The notes below the pieces were generated by a model. It was not told where the DNA came from. It worked only from the letters and a program-made list of their open reading frames with translations, and did not search any database. Made by a program: the position numbers and the translations under genes. A stretch of DNA of 64,000 bases, from NCBI GenBank assembly GCA_946807835.1, contig OX327706.1, forward strand, positions 24,789,001 to 24,853,000, given 5' to 3'. Each line of letters starts with the position of its first letter. The first letter of the stretch is position 1. This DNA is from Ailanthus altissimus (Eukaryota > Streptophyta > Magnoliopsida > Sapindales > Simaroubaceae). Of this stretch, positions 46,472 through 55,644 are shown one piece after another.

Positions 46472-49197
46472 TGTAGTAACCAGTATTCACGACTGGTAAG
46501 AATAAGTATTTATATATGTATAAATATACGTATTTTATTTGTATGTTGGTGATACTTGAATTGTATATTGTTATTAGTAATATTTTATAGGTTAAGGATA
46601 TACGATTAGTATTGGGTTTATTTGTATGACTTTAGATTTATTTTAGGGACCAAATTGTTATACTTTGAAAGTTTTGGGGGCAAATTCGTAAATATCAAAA
46701 AATTAGCCTCTTAGTATAAAAATACACTTTTAAACCCTAATTTACCATTTTTAGGTCGAGCTACCCATTTTAAGAGAGAGAAGAGAGAAATAGAGGAGAG
46801 AGAAAGAGGAGAAGAAGAAGAAAAAGAAGAAGAAATTGGAAATTTGAATTTCAAGAGGTATATCATACGTATTTCTCAATTTATTGGTATTAATTAAGTT
46901 AATTCCTTTAAGTTTTGATTTCTGAAAATATGTATAATTGAGGATTTGTTGTGTATTTCGTAAGATCATATGAGAATTGATGATGATCTATAAGATAGTT
47001 TGATAAATCATGATGAATTATGGAATTTCTGCTGGATAACCTCTTGATCTAGGAATTTTATAAATTGTTGTGATTCGATTCTGGTTTTGAATTTTGAGTA
47101 TATGAAATTAGACATGTTTAGGATCATCTGAGACTTTGAATCGACTGAAAATCTCGGAAATTGAATTTGTAGTGAATTTACCAAAATGACCCTGGAATTC
47201 TGGAAATTTCCTGTGTAAACAGTATAATACAGTGAAAAATAATTTTGATCTGCTGAATGATCTTTAAAAATTACGAATTTGTGGAATATGATAATTTTAT
47301 ATGTCTAATATGATATACTCGGAATTGAGAATTTGGATCAATGTGGTTGAAGTGTTATGAATTTCTAAAGTGTATCAGCTCATTGCAGTATTTGATTAAC
47401 AGGTTTTTAAAGTTAGACAATAAAATACTTTTAAAATACTTTTGGCAGTTATTTGGAAGCCAAATATTTATCATGAATTGGTATATGTGTCAAGAGTATT
47501 TCTGTGGTAGTTTTACAATTTTTGAGTTAGTATATGATTTTATAAAATTAGGAGATTGAATACTGTTCAGTAAGTATCTTGATCCTGTCAGGTTTGTAGT
47601 TTGGATTCGATGGTGTGTATGGAATGGATTGTGTAGGAATTTTGATATAATATTCATATATAAGAAGTATATATGAGTCAAGAATGATATATTCTGATTT
47701 CGGAGTAATTGGACATCATTTGATGTATTAGAAATTTTTGTTAAGTGTAAGTGGTCAGAATGACAGGTTTTGAGAAACCAAATATTTAGACCAATTTGAT
47801 GTGATAAATGCATTGTGTATAATTTTGTAAGATATTTAAAGTATTTTGTGTGAATTGTGAGGCTTATGAGAGGATTAATCTCCATTGATAGGTTAAGGAG
47901 ATTTAAGCCTTGTAGCTGAAAGTGTTAAGAGGTAAGTATACTAGACTTACTACTAGAATCACAATAAACATAGTAATTGTTTTGTATGATTTTGTAAATG
48001 GGGTTAAGAATATGTTTATGATATGTCAAAGTATATTTTGATATGAAATGTGAATATATGATTATGAATGTGAGCATTGACATTGAGCATGGACATACAT
48101 GTGTTTTTTTGAAAGTGAGCTTTCCAAAATAAGATGCGTTTAACAAAGAAAGCTTTTGAAGTGTAATATGTCCATGAGAAATATTTTGTGATTTGAGGGT
48201 ACTTGAACTCACTGTTAACTTAGTAGGCATTTTATGTGATTTGTGGAGCCTTTATGTGTGGCCTTTCCTTCGGGATTGGTATATGTTATGTGTTCCGTAT
48301 GTAGGGAGGATCCTATTGGTACCTAAAGGAAGTGTGAGTCATCACATTCGTGTGGTGGCGTATTGGTACATGTGAGAGGACTCACCGATGATCAGGGTGA
48401 GGGTTTGGCTTTTACCTTCGGGCATAAGCGTTATATATGTGTGATTTAAAGACCTCACTTGTACTATTCCTCTCATACGGTATGTCACCTACGAGTGACA
48501 TTTGGCTCATTATGTGATATGTGATATGTAAGTCCTACTAAGTAGTAGTCGAGTAATGGTATTCCTATTATGTGTTTTGAAAGAATGTGTAAGCGCTTAC
48601 ATGATATGTGATTTGATAAGATTATGATTTTGATTGGTCACAACACATCATACATATGCATTGTGTATTTATATGTATTTGTATTTGATATATGAAAGAC
48701 AAGTATGCTTACTGAGTTTTATACTCATTATAGTTTATGGTGATTTCAGGTAAATAAGGTACATGTGTGCTTAGCGGATTTGGCAAGGCTTCTGCTGTTC
48801 CTTGGGTTCCATAAGTTGTTAGGTTGCTAAGTATTTCATTTGAGGACACGTAGGATATGATATTTGATTTGTCCCTATTGAATAAATACTTATGTATTAT
48901 TTTATTGTGTGTGGATTGGATTTGGTTTAAGTTTCATAAAGCGTGGTTATTGGATGATTTTAAGTAAGAATTTGCAATGAATATATTCTGGGCTCTCGGT
49001 AACAAAGTTGCTACTGGTGACGTAGTAGAGTGTTAATCTCTGAGAAAACTCTGCGTATCTCCGGTTTACTAATTGTCCCAGTCATAATTCAATTGCTATA
49101 ATTCTGAAAGAAATTAAAATGAATGTACTTAAAAATATTAGTAAGAATGAATGTAAGTGATGTCGTGTGTCGGATCTTTTGGGTCTGGGGCGTGACA
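46472..49197 (+). repeat. 5' LTR (2,726 bp) of the LOG-carrying element
   Basis: Same length as 52,919-55,644. Apparent substitutions lie within the first 230 bp (three), near 46,990, near 48,680, near 48,996 and near 49,125. A TATA-like TATAAAAATA at 46,715-46,724 is a candidate LTR promoter. Short ORFs inside it occur identically in both LTRs and are not genes. Confidence 0.93.
46715..46724 (+). promoter_or_regulatory. Candidate LTR promoter TATA box
   Basis: TATAAAAATA, about 240 bp into the 5' LTR and before a purine-rich (GA)n stretch. The same motif is repeated in the 3' LTR at about 53,162-53,171. Confidence 0.4.
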
Positions 49198-49632
49198 GCT
49201 TTTATTGGTATCAGAGCTAAGATATGATTCTGTAGACTTTTAAGTGTCGAGTCAAGGGAACCGAGCAGATGCCAAATCCTTAGGATTGTATTTGTAGCTT
49301 TGTTGTGTAAAAGTTTGACATATTCCTTAAATTTTGTATGATTTTGTGAATATGACACATTATGCAAGAGCTGCTAAGACTGTTGTTGTTGTGGATAATG
49401 GTACCTTGTGGATTTTAATGTTACCATTTAGATTTTTTTAAGTTATGACTAATATGCTTAGTAAGAATGATGTTGAATATCTTATAATGATAATTTGCAT
49501 GTCGTAGAGCAAATTGAGATAATTTTCTCAATGAGAAAATGTAGAGAAATAGAGTATTGAAGACATCAATTGAAACAACTTTTATTGAAAAGGAAAACAA
49601 CAACAATAGCAGCAACAAAAATACAGTAGAGG
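49198..49632 (+). other. Leader of the LOG-carrying element
   Basis: Contains the PBS TGGTATCAGAGC (about 49,208-49,219) and AT-rich leader. I see no gag start and no open frame of note. Confidence 0.6.
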
Positions 49633-50286
49633 CTACGGAGTGAGATTTAAGTCTATTTTGCGCTTCTTCTGACTGTTATGAGTAGACCAATCTAACTGAT
49701 GCAATGTTGGATTAGACAGAGGAATAAAAGACTGTAATTGATCAATTAGTTGATCAACAGTTGGAGCTGAAATAAGAATCCGTCGTGCTAGAAGTGGGAT
49801 GAATTGTGTTCCCGCTGCATAGTCAAGAAAAGATATCAACCCGTCGTAAAAACCATTAACATTTAACAAACCAATGGGTTTTTGGTGGATTTGTAATTGT
49901 GCCCATGAGACAATTTGAAAAATTTCCTCCAAGGTCCCGAAACCTCCTGGTAGAGCTATGAAAGCATCTGCATGCCCAAGCATTTGAGCCATTCGTTCGT
50001 GCATAGATGAGACTTGTAACTCATCCCCAACTGTTTTTCCTACAATATTTTCAATAGCTAGAGGTTTTGGAATGATACCCAAAACTCGACTACCTTTATT
50101 GTATGCAGCTTTTGCCACAGACCCCATTAACCCTCGGTTACCTCCTCCATATACTAAATGTATATTTCGCTCAGCTAATACCTTACCAAGATTTTCTGCA
50201 ACTTTTGTAAACTCTTCAGTATTCCCAGGGTTAGATCCACAAAAGACACAAATTTTTGTGAATCGACGAGCTGAGGTTTCCTCCAT
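49633..50286 (-). CDS. LOG-like: LOG-type cytokinin riboside 5'-monophosphate phosphoribohydrolase (intronless, inside LTR element)
   Basis: 217 aa on the minus strand, no stop or frameshift and no intron. The Rossmann-type LOG domain spans about residues 8-185: ICVFCGSNPGN, LVYGGGNRGLMG, VLGIIPKPL, the active-site MHERM, and PGGFGTLEEIF. The last is the PGGxGTxxE motif with its catalytic Glu (Phe replaces the usual Tyr). LOG enzymes release active cytokinin bases from their nucleotides in one step in cytosol and nucleus. Length matches the plant family (about 200-230 aa). The tail after residue 190 ends KKRKIDLNLTP, a basic cluster plus a DLNxxP-type motif. ATG 50,286 is the start; the GTG at 50,298 upstream is not. 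TATAAATA lies 61 bp upstream. Plant LOG genes normally have several introns, so this looks like a retrogene copy. It lies antisense to the LTRs. Confidence 0.9.
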   Translation of the reverse strand: MEETSARRFTKICVFCGSNPGNTEEFTKVAENLGKVLAERNIHLVYGGGNRGLMGSVAKAAYNKGSRVLGIIPKPLAIENIVGKTVGDELQVSSMHERMAQMLGHADAFIALPGGFGTLEEIFQIVSWAQLQIHQKPIGLLNVNGFYDGLISFLDYAAGTQFIPLLARRILISAPTVDQLIDQLQSFIPLSNPTLHQLDWSTHNSQKKRKIDLNLTP

Positions 50287-50346
50287 TGTTATACTCACCC
50301 TAATCTTTGAATATTTTTGAGTTTGTATAAGGATGCAAAAACAATG

Positions 50347-50354
50347 TATTTATA
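50347..50354 (-). promoter_or_regulatory. TATA box of the element-borne LOG gene
   Basis: CTCTATAAATACATTG on the minus strand, with TATAAATA 61 bp before the ATG. The 11-mer CTCTATAAATA is repeated before the 386-aa ORF at nearly the same distance. Confidence 0.65.
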
Positions 50355-50880
50355 GAGAAACAAATTGATAATAGCTGTGGAGCATATATGTAAGTATGTT
50401 CAAGTATATATTTTTCTCGATTCTTGTGAGGTAAAAAAAAAAAAAAAAGAATGAGTTTTACTTTATCATTTTATAAGGGACAATAGGCCGCAAAATCTTG
50501 AATAAATATATGTTGATATGTAAGTGTGATAAAAATTGTGTCGGAAGCGTGATGAGTTAGGTAAGATAATTAAGAAAAGTCAATAAAGGCCTATTTTATG
50601 GATTTAGGGACTTTGCCGTTTTGGCATTAATGGCCGACAATGCATCTATGACTTGAAGACTTTTTGAGCTAACAATTGGACTTTGGACATGAGGCCAAAT
50701 TAACTTTATTAATTACAAAAAATTTTGTGGTCTTAACATTGATTTTGGCCAATAGATTAAAAGCAGATATGAAGAAAATAAAGCACACTTGACATAAAGA
50801 TAAAGCAGTAGTCAGTCTCTCTTTGATGTGATAGAGCAACACAGATCTAGTTTCCGTGAAAATAGAAACAGCAATGTAGG
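50355..50880. other. Region between the two antisense ORFs
   Basis: About 525 bp holding the LOG upstream region and the 3' flank of the 386-aa ORF. An A-run of about 16 lies near 50,433-50,448. No other coding sequence. Confidence 0.5.
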
Positions 50881-52041
50881 TTAAAATGAGTCTCCCTGGT
50901 CGCTTTCATCTGTGTCGTATCCGTGAGAGAGAAACTTATGGAGTTGTTGTTCCCATACATTGAATGAAGGCTCTGGCTGAGTGGAAGGTGGGTCTACCAT
51001 ATCTTGATCTTCTGCAGGTGACCTGGTCTGGATGAGGGATGTGCTGGCTTCCTCTTGGATTTGGGTGTCGGTTAGATAATGTTGTGAGTCTTGAAAGAGG
51101 GATAAGTCAAGATTGGGTTGGCGTTGGTCAGGTTCTGTCGGGACAACTAGCTGAGATTGGGTAGGTTCTGTCAGGACAGCTAGCTGAGGCCCTTGGTGAA
51201 GGTTATCCATTGCTTGTCTGTATCTGGCATAATAAGTCATGTTTGGGATATGGTGATGGTGGGTAGAGTAATTTGTATTTCTGAGATGTGAAAGATGATA
51301 TTTTTGTCTTTGTTGGAATTTGAGTATATTGGCAAAATTCAGGTCTTCTGCAAAGTCAGCTTCAACCTGTTCCCAAGGCGCAACATCTTCTGGGGAGATC
51401 CAAACAGACGGAGGAATTATTTGATTTTCCTGAGCAAGAATTCTTTCAAGTTCTCTCTTTTGTTGGATTACTTCTTCAGGCCAGAGCTTAATTGATCCCT
51501 TTAGTGAAAGGGTAAATGTGAAGTAATCCTTAACAGTGGGGTAATAATGGATCTCATGATCCGAAATAATCATACCCTTTCGTTGGAGAAGTAAGACTAA
51601 CCAAAGATGTTGTTTGGGGACTGCAGCATTTGTGTTGTTTGCAATCATGTATTGAAATTTAGTTATCCACCATGTCTTTGGGTAAAACCATTGGAGAAAA
51701 ATCAGGGCTGGATGATTTTCATCACATTTTTCTAATTTTTGGAGGGTTCTAAGTAATGGAAATTCTATGGCGATTGTATACAGATCCAACAGGTACCATA
51801 ACAAGTAAAGGACAGGTTTGGACCATTGGGAAAATGGGAAAAAAGAGTGCAGATGAAAGAAAGGGTATTCTAAGTTGAACAAAGGGCCACCAAGAACTGT
51901 GAGACCGTGTTCTTGGACTGCTAAGATGGCGTAGTGTCTAATGAATTCTTTGGCACGGGAATGAAGTGTTCTGGTTCTGATTAGGTCTGAAAATTGTGGT
52001 GGAGAAAAAGGAACAGGAGGAGTTATGATAATGGGATTCAT
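50881..52041 (-). CDS. Unrecognised 386-aa protein inside the LOG-carrying LTR element
   Basis: Intact single frame from ATG 52,041 to TAA 50,881. The N-terminal ~150 residues are rich in aromatic and hydrophobic residues (FPFSQWSKPVLYLLWYLLDL, FLQWFYPKTWWITKFQYMI) and Pro. The middle is mixed and charged (EEVIQQKRELERILAQENQ, AEDLNFANILKFQQRQK). The C-terminal ~120 residues are Gln/Pro/Asp/Ser-rich and probably disordered, with a short imperfect repeat (QLAVLTEPTQS / QLVVPTEPDQR), ending in an acidic tail. There is no signal peptide or zinc knuckle, and no gag, protease, RT or integrase motif that I can see. Extra antisense ORFs are known in some plant Ty3/gypsy elements; whether this belongs to one of those families I cannot tell. 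TATAAATA lies 63 bp upstream of the ATG. An intact frame of this length in AT-rich DNA suggests recent selection or recent capture. Confidence 0.75.
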   Translation of the reverse strand: MNPIIITPPVPFSPPQFSDLIRTRTLHSRAKEFIRHYAILAVQEHGLTVLGGPLFNLEYPFFHLHSFFPFSQWSKPVLYLLWYLLDLYTIAIEFPLLRTLQKLEKCDENHPALIFLQWFYPKTWWITKFQYMIANNTNAAVPKQHLWLVLLLQRKGMIISDHEIHYYPTVKDYFTFTLSLKGSIKLWPEEVIQQKRELERILAQENQIIPPSVWISPEDVAPWEQVEADFAEDLNFANILKFQQRQKYHLSHLRNTNYSTHHHHIPNMTYYARYRQAMDNLHQGPQLAVLTEPTQSQLVVPTEPDQRQPNLDLSLFQDSQHYLTDTQIQEEASTSLIQTRSPAEDQDMVDPPSTQPEPSFNVWEQQLHKFLSHGYDTDESDQGDSF

Positions 52042-52103
52042 TATGAAGATGGTAAGAAGGTTGGTTTTATTTATTGCTAGAAAAGTGATTATGAGGTTTA
52101 GGC

Positions 52104-52111
52104 TATTTATA
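52104..52111 (-). promoter_or_regulatory. TATA box of the 386-aa ORF
   Basis: CTCTATAAATAGCC on the minus strand, 63 bp before the ATG at 52,041. Confidence 0.6.
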
Positions 52112-52918
52112 GAGTTTTGTGAAAGAAAATCAATAATCGTTTTCTCCTTTCCTTTTACGTGGATGACGTTAAAGGAATAGTTAAAAGAATCATATTTGCC
52201 ATCGCAGTAATTGTGCTAGTGGAATCTTTTCTATTTGAAATCGAGTATATTAGAAAAAGCAGACATGTCAGTCTCAATGAGAAAATGATGTCCAATAAGG
52301 TGGACTATTTTTTTAAAGATTTAGAGTAAGAGATATAATGTTGAGATCTATAGTTTAAGAATCAATTGAACTAAAGGTCTTTTTATTGAAGTTGATTTTT
52401 GATCGTTTAAGATAATGCCTTCAATATTCTGATTTGAATGACAACTTAGTTGCGTAGAAATGTTACATTTTTTTTTTTTTTTGAATGATATCAAGGTAGT
52501 GAATGATATTATGACGTATGAGTATATGTTGAAGGGATTAAAATTTTTAGAGGAGTTAAGAATTTTATGTAAGAGATTAGTATGGGTATTCTACATCTAT
52601 ATTATTCTTTAATGAATAAAAGGTGAAGTGTATAGATGCCCATTAAATATTGAATGAATGTTTCGTACTTCTCTCATATACTAAGTTATGAGCCAACTTA
52701 GAGATAATCGAACATATGAATGACTGTTTATCAGGATTTTGGACCACAATGAGCAAATCCTATATAAAAGGAAGATTGCTTTGTAAATGTTTTATGAATA
52801 AACCATATTGTTGAAAAGGAAACTTGGGAATGAGAATAAGAAATGGGATCTAAGTATCCCCATATGTTTGCTTAAGTCATGAATTTCGAGGACGAAATTC
52901 TTATAAGGAGGGGAGAAT
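52112..52918 (+). other. 3' internal remnant of the parental gypsy element
   Basis: AT-rich sequence without an open frame. It ends in the gypsy-like 'aatttcgaggacgaaatt' (about 52,882-52,899) and the purine-rich 'aaggaggggagaa'. The plus-strand words here fit the very end of a Ty3/gypsy polyprotein, the only trace of pol. Confidence 0.55.
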
Positions 52919-55644
52919 TGTAGTAACCAGTATCCACGACTGGTAAGAATAAGTATTTATATATGTATAAATATACGTATTTTATTTGTATGTTGGTGAT
53001 ACTTGAATTGTATATTGTTATTAGTAATATTTTATAGGTTAAGGATATACGATTAGTATTGGATTTATTTGTATGACTTTAGATTTATTTTAGGGACCAA
53101 ATTGTTATACTTTGAAAGTTTTGGGGGTAAATTCGTAAATATCAAAAAATTAGCCTCTTAGTATAAAAATACACTTTTAAACCCTAATTTACCATTTTTA
53201 GGTCGAGCTACCCATTTTAAGAGAGAGAAGAGAGAAATAGAGGAGAGAGAAAGAGGAGAAGAAGAAGAAAAAGAAGAAGAAATTGGAAATTTGAATTTCA
53301 AGAGGTATATCATACGTATTTCTCAATTTATTGGTATTAATTAAGTTAATTCCTTTAAGTTTTGATTTCTGAAAATATGTATAATTGAGGATTTGTTGTG
53401 TATTTCGTAAGATCATATGAGAATTGATGATGATTTATAAGATAGTTTGATAAATCATGATGAATTATGGAATTTCTGCTGGATAACCTCTTGATCTAGG
53501 AATTTTATAAATTGTTGTGATTCGATTCTGGTTTTGAATTTTGAGTATATGAAATTAGACATGTTTAGGATCATCTGAGACTTTGAATCGACTGAAAATC
53601 TCGGAAATTGAATTTGTAGTGAATTTACCAAAATGACCCTGGAATTCTGGAAATTTCCTGTGTAAACAGTATAATACAGTGAAAAATAATTTTGATCTGC
53701 TGAATGATCTTTAAAAATTACGAATTTGTGGAATATGATAATTTTATATGTCTAATATGATATACTCGGAATTGAGAATTTGGATCAATGTGGTTGAAGT
53801 GTTATGAATTTCTAAAGTGTATCAGCTCATTGCAGTATTTGATTAACAGGTTTTTAAAGTTAGACAATAAAATACTTTTAAAATACTTTTGGCAGTTATT
53901 TGGAAGCCAAATATTTATCATGAATTGGTATATGTGTCAAGAGTATTTCTGTGGTAGTTTTACAATTTTTGAGTTAGTATATGATTTTATAAAATTAGGA
54001 GATTGAATACTGTTCAGTAAGTATCTTGATCCTGTCAGGTTTGTAGTTTGGATTCGATGGTGTGTATGGAATGGATTGTGTAGGAATTTTGATATAATAT
54101 TCATATATAAGAAGTATATATGAGTCAAGAATGATATATTCTGATTTCGGAGTAATTGGACATCATTTGATGTATTAGAAATTTTTGTTAAGTGTAAGTG
54201 GTCAGAATGACAGGTTTTGAGAAACCAAATATTTAGACCAATTTGATGTGATAAATGCATTGTGTATAATTTTGTAAGATATTTAAAGTATTTTGTGTGA
54301 ATTGTGAGGCTTATGAGAGGATTAATCTCCATTGATAGGTTAAGGAGATTTAAGCCTTGTAGCTGAAAGTGTTAAGAGGTAAGTATACTAGACTTACTAC
54401 TAGAATCACAATAAACATAGTAATTGTTTTGTATGATTTTGTAAATGGGGTTAAGAATATGTTTATGATATGTCAAAGTATATTTTGATATGAAATGTGA
54501 ATATATGATTATGAATGTGAGCATTGACATTGAGCATGGACATACATGTGTTTTTTTGAAAGTGAGCTTTCCAAAATAAGATGCGTTTAACAAAGAAAGC
54601 TTTTGAAGTGTAATATGTCCATGAGAAATATTTTGTGATTTGAGGGTACTTGAACTCACTGTTAACTTAGTAGGCATTTTATGTGATTTGTGGAGCCTTT
54701 ATGTGTGGCCTTTCCTTCGGGATTGGTATATGTTATGTGTTCCGTATGTAGGGAGGATCCTATTGGTACCTAAAGGAAGTGTGAGTCATCACATTCGTGT
54801 GGTGGCGTATTGGTACATGTGAGAGGACTCACCGATGATCAGGGTGAGGGTTTGGCTTTTACCTTCGGGCATAAGCGTTATATATGTGTGATTTAAAGAC
54901 CTCACTTGTACTATTCCTCTCATACGGTATGTCACCTACGAGTGACATTTGGCTCATTATGTGATATGTGATATGTAAGTCCTACTAAGTAGTAGTCGAG
55001 TAATGGTATTCCTATTATGTGTTTTGAAAGAATGTGTAAGCGCTTACATGATATGTGATTTGATAAGATTATGATTTTGATTGGTCACAACACATCATAC
55101 ATATGCATTGTGTATTTATATGTATTTTTATTTGATATATGAAAGACAAGTATGCTTACTGAGTTTTATACTCATTATAGTTTATGGTGATTTCAGGTAA
55201 ATAAGGTACATGTGTGCTTAGCGGATTTGGCAAGGCTTCTGCTGTTCCTTGGGTTCCATAAGTTGTTAGGTTGCTAAGTATTTCATTTGAGGACACGTAG
55301 GATATGATATTTGATTTGTCCCTATTGAATAAATACTTATGTATTATTTTATTGTGTGTGGATTGGATTTGGTTTAAGTTTCATAAAGCGTGGTTATTGG
55401 ATGATTTTAAGTAAGAATTTGCAATGAATATATTCTGGGCTCCCGGTAACAAAGTTGCTACTGGTGACGTAGTAGAGTGTTAATCTCTGAGAAAACTCTG
55501 CGTATCTCCGGTTTACTAATTGTCCCAGTCATAATTCAATTGCTATAATTCTGAAAGAAATTAAAATGAATGTGCTTAAAAATATTAGTAAGAATGAATG
55601 TAAGTGATGTCGTGTGTCGGATCTTTTGGGTCTGGGGCGTGACA
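52919..55644 (+). repeat. 3' LTR (2,726 bp) of the LOG-carrying element
   Basis: Near-identical partner of 46,472-49,197. It is followed immediately by the AAAAC duplication and resumption of copia integrase sequence. Confidence 0.93.

Larger units (their letters stand above)
46472..55644 (+). mobile_element. Young non-autonomous LTR retrotransposon carrying a LOG gene
   Basis: Two 2,726-bp LTRs (46,472-49,197 and 52,919-55,644) begin TGTAGTAACC and end GGGGCGTGACA, with about seven differences by eye. The perfect 5-bp duplication AAAAC (46,467-46,471 and 55,645-55,649) flanks it. Removing the insert restores the copia reading frame (AKT-LYEL). TGGTATCAGAGC at about 49,208-49,219 is the PBS, and AAGGAGGGGAGAA at about 52,905-52,917 the polypurine tract. 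The words 'aatttcgaggacgaaatt' just before the PPT are a relic of the end of a gypsy polyprotein, so the parent was probably Ty3/gypsy of a long-LTR lineage. The 3.7-kb interior has no gag, protease, RT or integrase. It carries two intact antisense ORFs. Confidence 0.92.

Noticed and set aside
47341..48375. Several ORFs of 60-131 codons on both strands in the young LTRs, repeated at 53,788-54,822
   Set aside because: They are duplicated only because the LTRs are duplicated, with AT-rich composition and no known domain.
50287..50298. Upstream GTG start for the LOG protein (four extra residues)
   Set aside because: GTG is not a normal nuclear start codon; the ATG at 50,286 gives a full-length LOG.
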